DNA of 64,000 nucleotides from DASQBT01 sp049578545 (GTDB lineage: Bacteria > Pseudomonadota > Gammaproteobacteria > Burkholderiales > Thiobacillaceae). Position numbers and translations under genes: made by a program. The notes beneath the pieces were generated by a model. It worked only from the letters and a program-made list of their open reading frames with translations, was not told the origin of the DNA and ran no database searches. Position 1 is the first letter of the stretch. Each line of letters starts with the position of its first letter. Positions 34,575 through 43,489 of the stretch are shown in pieces. Location of the stretch: assembly GCA_049578545.1 (NCBI GenBank), contig JBAUMF010000117.1, forward strand, positions 1 to 64,000, in the 5' to 3' direction.

Positions 34575-35905
34575 GCAAGCAAGACACTTTTGGCCTGGTC
34601 GACAAGGCGCGCGACGAACTGGTCAGGCGTTTCCTCGGCCGCAAGGCAGCAGACCAGGGCTCCGCCCCGCCGCCATCCGTGCCGCACTCCAGCAAGTGGA
34701 GCCACATTCCCGAAGCATTCCACCGCTTCGACCGCTTTCCCGGCTATGAAAAACTCCTTGTCCCGCAGGCCGTGGCCAGCCGGCTCGGGCTCGCCAACCC
34801 CTTCTTCAAGGCGCACGAAGGCGTTGCCGGGGCCACCACGCAGATCGATGGCCGCGTCCTTATCAATTTCTCCAGCTACAACTACCTGGGTCTTGCCGGC
34901 CATCCCCGGGTGAACAAGGCGGCCAAGGACGCCATTGATCGTTATGGCACCTCGGCCTCGGCCAGCCGTCTGGTGGCAGGGGAACGTCCCGTCCAGCGCA
35001 ATCTGGAAGAGGCGCTGGCCGCACTCTACGAAGTTGAGGACTGCATCGTCTTCGTGAGCGGCCACGCCACCAATGTTTCCACCATCGGCTATCTCTTCGG
35101 CCCCAAAGACCTGGTTATCCACGACAGCCTCATCCACAACAGCATTCTGGAAGGCATCAAGCTCTCGGGCGCCGCGCGGCGCGGGTTTCCGCACAACGAC
35201 ACGGCCGCACTCGACGCCATTCTTGGCGAAATCCGGGGCCAGTTCGAGCGTGTGCTTATTGTCGTCGAAGGCCTCTACAGCATGGATGGCGACGTCCCCA
35301 ATCTGCCGCAGCTGATCGAAATCAAGGACCGGCACAAGGCCTTCCTCATGGTCGATGAGGCACATTCCCTCGGCGTGCTGGGCAAGACGGGCAAAGGCAT
35401 CCGCGAGCAATTTGGCGTTGCTGGCAACAGGGTTGACATCTGGATGGGCACGCTGAGCAAGGCCCTGGCCACCTGCGGCGGCTTCATTGCCGGCGAACAC
35501 GCCCTGGTGGAGCACCTCAAATACGCCGCACCGGGCTTCGTCTACAGCGTCGGCATGTCACCGCCGTTGGCAGCAGCTTCCCTCGAAGCCCTGCACATCA
35601 TGCTGGAAGAACCAGAGCGGGTAGAACGCCTGCGAGACCGGGCCAGGTATTTACTCGCGCTTGCGCGAGATCGCGGCATCAACACCGGGCTGTCACAGGG
35701 GTATGCCGTGATTCCTGCCATCATCGGCAGCTCGCTCAAAGCCGCCAAGATTTCCAACCAGCTGTTCGAGCGCGGAGTCAACGTGCTGCCCATTATTCAT
35801 CCGGCGGTTGAGGAACGGGCCGCACGGCTGAGGTTTTTCCTGAACAGCAGTCACACGGACAAACACATCGACAAGGCCATCGCAGTCCTGGCGGAAATTA
35901 TCTGA
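34571..35905 (+). CDS. PLP-dependent alpha-oxoamine synthase (SPT/AONS-like, RkpG-like)
   Basis: The family condenses an acyl thioester with an amino acid, with decarboxylation: serine palmitoyltransferase, AONS, KBL and Fum8. The 444-residue protein has an N-terminal extension of about 80 residues before the fold starts near NFSSYNYLGLAGHP. Then come ASASRLVAGERPVQRNLE, the PLP-stacking SGHATNVS and HDSLIHNS, VVEGLYSMDGD, DEAHSLG (PLP aspartate and histidine) and the Schiff-base lysine K297 in GTLSKALATCGG. It starts in the PKS stop codon, so the two are coupled. The likely job is to release the PKS chain as an amino-ketone, that is a 3-ketosphinganine-like product if serine is used. The amino acid is not deducible. 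Confidence 0.88.
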   Translation: MSKQDTFGLVDKARDELVRRFLGRKAADQGSAPPPSVPHSSKWSHIPEAFHRFDRFPGYEKLLVPQAVASRLGLANPFFKAHEGVAGATTQIDGRVLINFSSYNYLGLAGHPRVNKAAKDAIDRYGTSASASRLVAGERPVQRNLEEALAALYEVEDCIVFVSGHATNVSTIGYLFGPKDLVIHDSLIHNSILEGIKLSGAARRGFPHNDTAALDAILGEIRGQFERVLIVVEGLYSMDGDVPNLPQLIEIKDRHKAFLMVDEAHSLGVLGKTGKGIREQFGVAGNRVDIWMGTLSKALATCGGFIAGEHALVEHLKYAAPGFVYSVGMSPPLAAASLEALHIMLEEPERVERLRDRARYLLALARDRGINTGLSQGYAVIPAIIGSSLKAAKISNQLFERGVNVLPIIHPAVEERAARLRFFLNSSHTDKHIDKAIAVLAEII

Positions 35906-36038
35906 CGTGAACATCACCATCGATTTGAACGTCCTTCTTCGCGGCGGTTACATCCAATCTGGAATGCAACACGCTGAATGTTGCGTGGGTTGCAAGGCAA
36001 ACCAAATGACCGAAATATTTAAATGATACGAAAGACCC

Positions 36039-37193
36039 GTGAATAGCCCGATCGCCATTACCTCAAACGAGAACTCAAAGACCACAGGATTTCTTGCGCG
36101 CATAAAGAGCGTGAACCGGCTGCTTCTTGTGACGGTTTTACTCCCCACGCTGTTGGCCATCGTTTATTTTGGTTTCATTGCGTCTGACGTTTATATTTCC
36201 GAATCCCGCTTCATCATTCGCAGCCCCGAGCAACAGTCCGCGTCCCCGCTGGGATTCATCCTCAAGGGCGCCGGGTTCACCCGCTCGCAGGACGACAGTT
36301 ACACGGTGCAGGATTTTATCGAGTCGCGCGACGCGATGCGTGCGCTTCATGAACAGATGAACTTGCGTAAGGCCTTTGGCAGCAAGAGAGTGGATATATT
36401 CAGCCGGTTCCCTGGCCTCGACTGGGACGACAGCCTTGAAGCGTTCTACAAGTACTACGAAAAGCATGTCAATGTGCAACTCGACAGCGTCTCGTCCATC
36501 GCCATTCTGACAACCCGGGCGTTTACCGCGGACGACAGTTTTCGCATGAACCAATCGCTGCTCGAAATGAGCGAATCGCTGGTCAATCGACTCAACGAAC
36601 GCGCTCGACAGGACATGATCCGCTTTGCCACACAGGAAGTGGCCGACGCAGAAAAGAAAGCCAAAGCTGCCGCGCTGGCGCTGGCGCGCTACCGTAACGT
36701 AAAAGGTGTCATCAACCCCGAAAAGCAATCTGCGATCCCGCTACAACAGGCGGCCAAGCTACAGGACGAACTGATTGCGACCCAAGTGCAGATTGCCCAG
36801 CTGGAGAAAGTTGCCAAGAAGAATCCGCAACTGCCGGTGTTGCGTCAACAGGCCCGATTGCTGGAGCAGGCAATCCAGGCCGAGACCAACCGCGTAGCCG
36901 GAAAGGGAGACCGCTCTCTGGCCAGCAAGGCTGCCGAATACCAGCGCTTGGCTCTGGATAGCGAATTCGCTGACAAAATGCTGGCCAGCGCGATGAATAC
37001 GCTGGAGCAGGCACGCAACGAAGCCCAGCGCAAGCAGCTGTATTTGGAGCGCATAGCAGCGCCGAGCGTTCCGGACAAGGCAATGGAGCCCCACCGCGTA
37101 AGGAATATCCTGGCGACATTCCTGCTGGGTCTGATTTTGTGGGGTGTGCTCACCATCGTGATCGGTGGCGTGCGGGAACATTATGACCGTTAG
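36039..37193 (+). CDS. kpsE: Capsule export inner-membrane/periplasmic protein (KpsE/CtrB/BexC family)
   Basis: This polysaccharide co-polymerase-like protein links the inner-membrane ABC transporter to the outer-membrane OPX channel. The 384-residue sequence has an N-terminal helix (LLLVTVLLPTLLAIVYFGFIAS), SESRFIIRSPEQQ just after it, a long periplasmic coiled-coil region, and a second helix near the C terminus (ILATFLLGLILWGVLTIVI). It starts with GTG, 133 bases after the oxoamine synthase; a GCAACA/TGTTGC stem lies in that gap. Its end overlaps kpsM by 11 bases. Confidence 0.9.
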   Translation: MNSPIAITSNENSKTTGFLARIKSVNRLLLVTVLLPTLLAIVYFGFIASDVYISESRFIIRSPEQQSASPLGFILKGAGFTRSQDDSYTVQDFIESRDAMRALHEQMNLRKAFGSKRVDIFSRFPGLDWDDSLEAFYKYYEKHVNVQLDSVSSIAILTTRAFTADDSFRMNQSLLEMSESLVNRLNERARQDMIRFATQEVADAEKKAKAAALALARYRNVKGVINPEKQSAIPLQQAAKLQDELIATQVQIAQLEKVAKKNPQLPVLRQQARLLEQAIQAETNRVAGKGDRSLASKAAEYQRLALDSEFADKMLASAMNTLEQARNEAQRKQLYLERIAAPSVPDKAMEPHRVRNILATFLLGLILWGVLTIVIGGVREHYDR

Positions 37194-37974
37194 GACTAAC
37201 CTGACATTTCTCGATCATCTGCGCATACAGGGGCGTGTGATCTGGGCGCTGGTCATGCGCGAAATGATTACCCGGTTTGGCCGTGAGGGTCTCGGTATGT
37301 TGTGGATGATGGCGGAACCGGCCATGTTCGTTGTTGGTGTAATGGCCATTTTTTCGCATACAGAAACCAATGCAACGTACTCTGTGGCGGAATATCTGGC
37401 GGTAAGCTATCCAACTATACTATTTTGGAGGAACACAACCGGTCGGATTGTCAAAGCAATTGAAGTGAACCGCGCTTTGCTGCATCACAAGCCGATCCGG
37501 CCGATAGATATTATCTACGCACGCATCATCCTGGAGTTTGCCGGGGCAACCGCGTCGTTTCTGGTGCTATACAGCGTTTTTGTCATAATCGGAATCTGCC
37601 AGTTACCGGCCGATATCCTTACAATGATCCTAGGCTATTTTCTCGTGGTTTGGTTTTCATTCAACTTTGTCATGATCATGGGGGCTCTATCCGAGCTGAG
37701 CGAAACCATTGAGCGTATCTCTCATGTCATTCTTTATCTCATGCTGCCATTTTGTGGCGTGTTCATTCCTACCTATCTAGTGCCCGGCAAGGCGGGGCAT
37801 ATGCTCAGCTTTTTCCCCCTCGTCACTGCCGTGGAGTATTTTCGGCATGGCTATTATGGTGCGCGTATGCCGGCGATCTACCAGATGGGCCCCACCCTGA
37901 TCATGTTGAGTTTTCTCACGCTGTTCGCTCTGGCAATTACCAAAATCGCTATCCGGCGTGTGCAGTTGAATTGA
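37183..37974 (+). CDS. kpsM: Capsule ABC transporter permease (KpsM/CtrC/BexB family)
   Basis: This inner-membrane subunit exports lipid-linked capsule polymer. The ATG at 37183 gives 263 residues (a GTG at 37165 would add six). There are about six helices. Family landmarks are VIWALVMREMITRFGREGLGMLW at the N terminus, the segment FWRNTTGRIVKAIEVNRALLHHKPI, and the C-terminal FFPLVTAVEYFRHGYYG. It overlaps kpsE and precedes kpsT by seven bases. Confidence 0.92.
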   Translation: MTVRTNLTFLDHLRIQGRVIWALVMREMITRFGREGLGMLWMMAEPAMFVVGVMAIFSHTETNATYSVAEYLAVSYPTILFWRNTTGRIVKAIEVNRALLHHKPIRPIDIIYARIILEFAGATASFLVLYSVFVIIGICQLPADILTMILGYFLVVWFSFNFVMIMGALSELSETIERISHVILYLMLPFCGVFIPTYLVPGKAGHMLSFFPLVTAVEYFRHGYYGARMPAIYQMGPTLIMLSFLTLFALAITKIAIRRVQLN

Positions 37975-37981
37975 GGCTGGG

Positions 37982-38638
37982 ATGAAGCTGGAGCTAGAAA
38001 ACGTTTGCAAGAGCTACCTCATTCACCACGGGCGGGCGAGACGGCAAATCTTGCACGACATTAACATGCGGGTTCAGAGTGGGGAGAAATGGGGCATTCT
38101 TGGGCGCAATGGTGCGGGCAAATCCACGCTCATTAGGATCATCAGTGGCTCAGACCATCCCAATTCCGGTAGGGTCGTCAAGGATATGTCAATTTCATGG
38201 CCGCTGGCATTCGGTGGGGCGTTTCAGGGCAGCCTCACTGGCAAGGACAACGTAAGACTCATCGCGCGTGTGTATAACGTCGACTATCAGAAAACCCTGG
38301 ACCTAGTGGAGGACTTCGCTGAACTGGGTTCCTATCTGGAAGAGCCGGTCAAATCATATTCATCCGGCATGGCTTCGCGCTTGGCATTTGCCATTTCCAT
38401 GTCCATCGAGTTTGACTGTTTCCTGATCGATGAGGGGATGTCGGTGGGAGATCACCGCTTTCACCAGAAATGCAATGTGGAATTGTTTGAAAAGCGTGGT
38501 GACCGAGCAATGATCATCGTTGCTCACCAGACGGACCTGATCCGAAACCACTGTGACCACGCGGCTGTGCTGGAAGACGGACGGCTTACCGTTTGCGACA
38601 GTGTTGACGAAGCAATAGGGGTCTATGAGTCACTGTAG
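37982..38638 (+). CDS. kpsT: Capsule ABC transporter ATPase (KpsT/CtrD/BexA family)
   Basis: A 218-residue ATP-binding subunit of the capsule exporter. Motifs: Walker A GRNGAGKSTL; the family-specific short region SISWPLAFGGAFQGSLTGKDN; signature YSSGMASRLAFA; Walker B FDCFLIDEGMSVGD; and H-loop VAHQTDL. The short length and absence of a C-terminal sugar-binding domain are typical of KpsT rather than Wzt. This suggests termination by a lipid-anchored Kdo system, not by a modified non-reducing end. Confidence 0.94.
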   Translation: MKLELENVCKSYLIHHGRARRQILHDINMRVQSGEKWGILGRNGAGKSTLIRIISGSDHPNSGRVVKDMSISWPLAFGGAFQGSLTGKDNVRLIARVYNVDYQKTLDLVEDFAELGSYLEEPVKSYSSGMASRLAFAISMSIEFDCFLIDEGMSVGDHRFHQKCNVELFEKRGDRAMIIVAHQTDLIRNHCDHAAVLEDGRLTVCDSVDEAIGVYESL

Positions 38639-38656
38639 CCACGGGGGTGCTAAACC

Positions 38657-39919
38657 GTGAATCTTGAGTGGCTGGACGAGGTCCGCGTTCTTATTCGTAG
38701 ACCTGCATGGCTAGATCGGTTGCTGGTCGTGGGGCAGCGAAACGTTATTCTCAGGCGGTGCAAACCTGTGGAATGGAGACAGGGTTCGCCCAGGCAGCTA
38801 CTGGTGGATGTGTCGGTCATCAGTCGTCATGATGCTGGAACAGGTATCCAGCGGGTAGTAAGAGCAATACTGAAACAGATGCTGCTGACGCCGCCTGAAG
38901 ATTTTGTAGTGCATACAGTGGCAGCGACGCGCAACCAGCCCTACCGTTACATTAGCTGGGGCGGATGTCTTGCTGGTTGCCTGAATGGGCGCCAAGTTGA
39001 AGCGGAAGCCGGCGATGTTTTCTTGGGGCTAGATTTTTCCGCTTATACAATCTACCGGCATCGCGGCCAACTTGTAGCCTGGAAAAAGGCAGGTGTGAAA
39101 ATAGCGTTCCTGCTTCATGACCTACTGCCCGAAAACCATCCGGAATGGTTTTCGCCCTTCGCCGTGATTCGCTACAGACACTGGATCAGAGAACTTGTTG
39201 TTCTGTCGGATATTGTGTTTTGTAACTCCGGAGCCACTGAAGAAGAGTTTCGCTCATTCTTAACGGAGCGCTTCCAGTTGAGAGACGATGAAATTGCAAC
39301 ATGCGTTCTGCCGATGGGGTGGGACATAGGTCAGGCCAAGTGGATGGATGGGAGTGGTTCTCAGGGCGACATTCAGCTAACCAGGCAATTAGAAGGGCAA
39401 AAGATTGTTTTGATGGTCGGCACGATCGAACCACGCAAAGGGTATGAACAGGCGTTGCTCGCTTTTGAGCAGTTGTGGGTCGCAGGTCACAATCACATAC
39501 TGGTGCTGGTTGGCCGGCCAGGGTGGAAAACAGGCGCGTTACAACAACGTATCAGGCAAAGCAAATACCTGGGCAATTTGCTTTACTGGTTTGACCACGC
39601 GTCAGATGAACAACTTATTGCATTATATAAGGAGTGCGATGGCGTGCTGATCGCATCGTTTGGAGAGGGGTTTGGGCTGCCTCTGGTTGAGGCGCTGTCA
39701 CTAGGGAAACCTGTACTCGTTAGGCGGTTGAAAGTGTTTGAGGAGTCTGCAAGGGGTGGTTTCGTCCGGTTCTTTAGTGGGGAATCCCCTTTGATGCTGG
39801 CCAATGAACTGTTGGCATGGCTGGAGTCGCTGGGCAATTTGGCCGTTCCAGCATTTTTCGGTCCGTCTATGCGTGACTGGGGTTCGGCAGCGCGGAAAAT
39901 TGTTGGCCGGATTGCGTGA
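38657..39919 (+). CDS. Glycosyltransferase, GT4 family
   Basis: A 420-residue retaining glycosyltransferase probably adding one sugar of the capsule repeat. The C-terminal GT4 domain is clear: VGTIEPRKGYEQALLAFEQLW, then LVGRPGWKTG, and the nucleotide-sugar-binding GEGFGLPLVEALSLGKPVL with the EX7E motif. The N-terminal half begins LLVDVSVISRHDAGTGIQRVVR, a signature shared with the second GT4 protein at 46324. Donor and acceptor are unknown. It follows kpsT by 18 bases. Confidence 0.87.
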   Translation: MNLEWLDEVRVLIRRPAWLDRLLVVGQRNVILRRCKPVEWRQGSPRQLLVDVSVISRHDAGTGIQRVVRAILKQMLLTPPEDFVVHTVAATRNQPYRYISWGGCLAGCLNGRQVEAEAGDVFLGLDFSAYTIYRHRGQLVAWKKAGVKIAFLLHDLLPENHPEWFSPFAVIRYRHWIRELVVLSDIVFCNSGATEEEFRSFLTERFQLRDDEIATCVLPMGWDIGQAKWMDGSGSQGDIQLTRQLEGQKIVLMVGTIEPRKGYEQALLAFEQLWVAGHNHILVLVGRPGWKTGALQQRIRQSKYLGNLLYWFDHASDEQLIALYKECDGVLIASFGEGFGLPLVEALSLGKPVLVRRLKVFEESARGGFVRFFSGESPLMLANELLAWLESLGNLAVPAFFGPSMRDWGSAARKIVGRIA

Positions 39920-40008
39920 CGTACGCTGGTATGCCGCACACACGGGGTAAGGGACATTCACTCCGACCGTGTAGGTGTTTCTTTTTGTCTTGATTATGGT
40001 GTTAAAAA

Positions 40009-40995
40009 ATGAAGAAGGTTCTGATTACAGGTGGTGCAGGGTTTGTCGGTCGACATTTTGTGAAACATTTTCTTGAAAATGGTGATGCTGTTTATTGTGT
40101 CGATGACGTTGTGCCATTGACGGGGGGGATTGATCCAGACACCGGTTGGCCTCTCTATGATCCTCGAGATTTCAGCAATTTCCATTTTCTTAAAGAGGAT
40201 TGTCGTGACTATTTCAAGCGTGTAAGAGACCGGGACTTCGATTATGCATTCCATCTCGCTGCAATGGTTGGTGGTCGGGAAATGATCGAATATAACCCGC
40301 TTGCGGTAGCGGAGGATTTGTCCATTGACGCCGAATACTGGAAATGGGCAAAGGAATGCCTGCCAGGCAAAACTATTTGCTTTAGTTCCAGCGCGGCCTA
40401 TCCGATCAAGTTCCAGACTCGAGATCATCATGTCCTACTCGAGGAAGACATGATCCGCTTTAATACTGATGTGGGCATGCCAGACATGAGCTACGGGTGG
40501 GCAAAGTTAACACATGAATATCTCGCGCAACTGGCGTATGAGAAGCACGGGATACGGTCGGTCACTTATCGGCCTTTCTCTGGTTACGGCGAGGATCAGG
40601 ACGCAGCGTATCCGTTCCCGAGTATATGCAAGAGAGTGCTTAAGCATGCTGGCGAGAATGTGATTTCTGTATGGGGGACGGGAGAACAAATGCGCGACTT
40701 TATCCACATTGACGATTGTGTACGAGGCGTGCTTCAGACGATGGATTTGATAGATGATGGCTCGGCCCTCAATCTCTCTACGGGGATATTGACTAGTTTC
40801 AAGGACTTCGCGCGCATGGCGGCGCAGCAGTGCGGGTACTCCCCGCAGGTCATTGGCACATCAAATAAACCGGAAGGGGTTTTTGCCCGAGGAGGCGATA
40901 CTGGAAAGCAGAAACGCCTCGGCTTTGAATACTCAATCGGTTTTGCTGAAGGTATTTCCCGTGCAATCCAGTATTTTGATAAGGGGTCAAAATGA
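40009..40995 (+). CDS. NAD-dependent nucleotide-sugar epimerase/dehydratase
   Basis: An extended SDR of 328 residues: NAD motif TGGAGFVG at the N terminus, catalytic SSSAAYP and YGWAK (YxxxK), then a sugar-binding region with YRPFSGYGEDQDAAYPFPS and the MRDFIHIDDCVRG segment typical of GalE/GME-type enzymes. It probably makes an activated sugar for the capsule; which one cannot be told. Its stop overlaps the next gene by four bases (ATGA). Base composition is visibly more A/T-rich here than in the flanking genes. Confidence 0.82.
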   Translation: MKKVLITGGAGFVGRHFVKHFLENGDAVYCVDDVVPLTGGIDPDTGWPLYDPRDFSNFHFLKEDCRDYFKRVRDRDFDYAFHLAAMVGGREMIEYNPLAVAEDLSIDAEYWKWAKECLPGKTICFSSSAAYPIKFQTRDHHVLLEEDMIRFNTDVGMPDMSYGWAKLTHEYLAQLAYEKHGIRSVTYRPFSGYGEDQDAAYPFPSICKRVLKHAGENVISVWGTGEQMRDFIHIDDCVRGVLQTMDLIDDGSALNLSTGILTSFKDFARMAAQQCGYSPQVIGTSNKPEGVFARGGDTGKQKRLGFEYSIGFAEGISRAIQYFDKGSK

Positions 40996-43175
40996 ACAGG
41001 CTGGGTGTCAATGTAGTTGGTAGGATTGACGGAAAGACAGGAATCGCGCAGCACACGACGTCATTTCTCAACTGTCTCAAGGGCGACTTCGACCTTAACT
41101 TTCTCGACACCAGACCGCAAACTAGCGATCATCGTTTTATTCCTGCGGGAGTTCGGACTGTTACTTCCTACGATGATTCGCTTCAGAATGCCGATGTATC
41201 AATTTTCGTAGACGTTACGTCAGATGATGAAAACGATGATAACTGGGCCAAAGTTCCGGTCACAAGGCGCAAATATATTTATAGTGTATTTGACTCAACC
41301 CTAATCCCGCGACGATGGTCGGACATTATCAACAATCACTTCGATGCTGTTTTCGTCCCGTCACACTTTCTTCTCGAGGTGTACAGGGCTTCAGGAGTAC
41401 AAAAACCAGTATTTCACCTGCCACTAGCTTTGGACTTAGACCCTTATCTTAGACTTCCGTATAAAGAGTCAAAAGGCGATCCTTTTGTATTCACGTTCGT
41501 CGGTTCCCGAGAAAAGCGCAAAAATGTTGAACTGTTGATTGAAATATTCAACGAGACTTTCAAGAGAGATATGGGCGTGATGCTTCGGATACATTGCGCA
41601 ATGGATTTCTACAACGACCCGCATTACGGCGATAGAGTGACGCGCCACTGCCCTAATATCCATTTCACAAAAGGTATCTTGGACGAAGATGCCTACCTCA
41701 CCCTTGTTGCTGAAACTGATTGCTTTATCTCTCTCTCTAAAGGAGAGGGTTACTCGATCGTTCCACGTCAGTTTCTCGCCGCAGGGAAGCCTGTACTATT
41801 ATCAGATTGCTTCGCGCACTCAGAAATTCTCGCTGGGCTGTCAGCACTGGGTGAGAATCTTGGCTTCGGTGTAGATGCAAGTATTCCCGTCCCAGGCGAA
41901 TACATCCACATCGAGCGGGGTGCAATATTTGGCCTTCAGTACGATGTCTACGGACCATCGGCCAGCAGGATGATGGCAAAAGTTTACGAACAAAGGAAAC
42001 TGCTTTCCGGTCTCGACCAGATCCGACTCCGAAGGCAATGGGCGACGCAGTGTGACCTGCGCACTCTTGCTCCATTATATAAATCGATAATTCAGCCTGC
42101 TTTCTGCCGAATGAGTACAGGAAATGAGCTTGAGTTCGGTGGAATTACTACTTCGGATGCAAATCTCGCCTCACGACTAACGGGGCGTAATTTCAGTCTG
42201 AGTGGATGGCAAGAAATCATGCCGGATCCCAAGAAGATCGTCGTTATAGGAAATGACGGTGGCTTCTTTTCCGTGTTTAACCGATTCGTTTCCTATTTGA
42301 CCTGGACGCTGTCAGAGCATCCCCAATCAGTCGTCCTTCCGGATTGGCGGATCGATGCAATGCAACGTCACTGGAACATTAAGACATTTACCAGCTTCTG
42401 TTATGGCCTGCCAGCTGACGGGAATATCTGGCTAAAATTGTTCAAGCCTTTGCCGTATCCGGATGTGCCTGACACGGCATATAACCAGGATGACCTGCTC
42501 TATCAAAATGCGATACTAAAGGACGACTACAACGAACAAAACGAGCCTTGGCTAACTTATATTCATCCCTACAAACTCTATCGTTCACCTGGATTTAAAC
42601 GTTGGCGACATTGGTACCACCTCTACTTTTCAACCTATGTTCGGCTTCAGGACCACATTCAACACAAGATAGACGCAATATATGACAGATATTTGAAAGG
42701 CTATCGCGTCATTTCTGCGCACATCCGCCACCCGAGTCATGGAATCGAGCAGCCAGGTGCGCGCATGCCTACAGTCGATCTGTTTTGTGATTTCATTAGA
42801 GAGATTCAGGCGCGAGAAGGCCTGACAGAATTGAATTCGAGAATTTTTCTCGCAACAGATCAAGGCAGCGTGGTCGAACAATTAAGGCAGCAGTTCGGCG
42901 AGATGGTCATATTTTCCGCTGACGCGGCGAGGACGACAAAGGCCGATGATGAGCACTTTGAAAACCTGAGTGCTAAGCAGCAGATGCGAGAAGGTTTTCA
43001 AATCCAACATTTGACTGCAGCGGATCCAAGTCGTTGGACGACGAAAATGGCGGAGGACGTTATCGTGGACACCTATCTCTTAGCAAAAGGCCATCATTTC
43101 ATTCATGTGACTAGCAATATTGCGACGACAGTATCGTTCATAAATCCAAATATCAACATGATTTATTGTGAATAG
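40992..43175 (+). CDS. Two-domain glycosyltransferase: GT4-like fused to a fucosyltransferase-like domain
   Basis: The 727-residue protein has two parts. Residues 1 to about 370 look like a GT4 transferase: FTFVGSREKRKNVELLIEIF and LSKGEGYSIVPRQFLAAGKPVLLSD. From about 415 a second fold begins (VVIGNDGGFFSVFNRFVSYL). It contains AHIRHPSHG (H577, R579), like the HxR motif of GT23/NodZ alpha-1,6-fucosyltransferases, then RIFLATDQGSVVEQL and the terminal HVTSNIATTVSFINP. Such a fusion could add two sugars in sequence. The second assignment is by motif pattern only. Confidence 0.7.
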   Translation: MNRLGVNVVGRIDGKTGIAQHTTSFLNCLKGDFDLNFLDTRPQTSDHRFIPAGVRTVTSYDDSLQNADVSIFVDVTSDDENDDNWAKVPVTRRKYIYSVFDSTLIPRRWSDIINNHFDAVFVPSHFLLEVYRASGVQKPVFHLPLALDLDPYLRLPYKESKGDPFVFTFVGSREKRKNVELLIEIFNETFKRDMGVMLRIHCAMDFYNDPHYGDRVTRHCPNIHFTKGILDEDAYLTLVAETDCFISLSKGEGYSIVPRQFLAAGKPVLLSDCFAHSEILAGLSALGENLGFGVDASIPVPGEYIHIERGAIFGLQYDVYGPSASRMMAKVYEQRKLLSGLDQIRLRRQWATQCDLRTLAPLYKSIIQPAFCRMSTGNELEFGGITTSDANLASRLTGRNFSLSGWQEIMPDPKKIVVIGNDGGFFSVFNRFVSYLTWTLSEHPQSVVLPDWRIDAMQRHWNIKTFTSFCYGLPADGNIWLKLFKPLPYPDVPDTAYNQDDLLYQNAILKDDYNEQNEPWLTYIHPYKLYRSPGFKRWRHWYHLYFSTYVRLQDHIQHKIDAIYDRYLKGYRVISAHIRHPSHGIEQPGARMPTVDLFCDFIREIQAREGLTELNSRIFLATDQGSVVEQLRQQFGEMVIFSADAARTTKADDEHFENLSAKQQMREGFQIQHLTAADPSRWTTKMAEDVIVDTYLLAKGHHFIHVTSNIATTVSFINPNINMIYCE

Positions 43176-43186
43176 AAGGGTCATCC

Positions 43187-43489
43187 ATGAGCCATTCAGG
43201 TGAAGCTGGTAAGCTTAGGCAAGAAATTCACTTCCTGGAAGGGAAGTGTCTTTTCTTAACGAAAAAGCTTGAAGAAGCAATATTATCGAATCAAGGCACA
43301 AAACGTGCTGGCGTCGTTTACGATGTTGAGCTTCAGCAACTCCGTATTGAGAACGAACGGTTGCGTAAGAAGATTCACTTTTTACGCAACTCCGTGAGCT
43401 GGGTTATTACTAAGCCACTGCGCCTTATTAACATTCGCACGGTAGACAAATGGTGGAGAAAGCGACGTGGACTGCCATTCGAAAAATAA
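43187..43489 (+). CDS. Small coiled-coil protein of the capsule locus
   Basis: A 100-residue product starting MSHSGEAGKLRQEIHFLEG. Heptad-like leucine/isoleucine spacing (KLRQEIHFLEGKCLFLTKKL and VELQQLRIENERLRKKIHFL) predicts a coiled coil. It ends NSVSWVITKPLRLINIRTVDKWW. That tail resembles the linker often found before glycosyltransferase or methyltransferase domains in long polysaccharide enzymes, so it may once have been, or may act as, the N-terminal module of the next protein. Their frames overlap by 23 bases. I do not recognise the family. Confidence 0.55.
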   Translation: MSHSGEAGKLRQEIHFLEGKCLFLTKKLEEAILSNQGTKRAGVVYDVELQQLRIENERLRKKIHFLRNSVSWVITKPLRLINIRTVDKWWRKRRGLPFEK

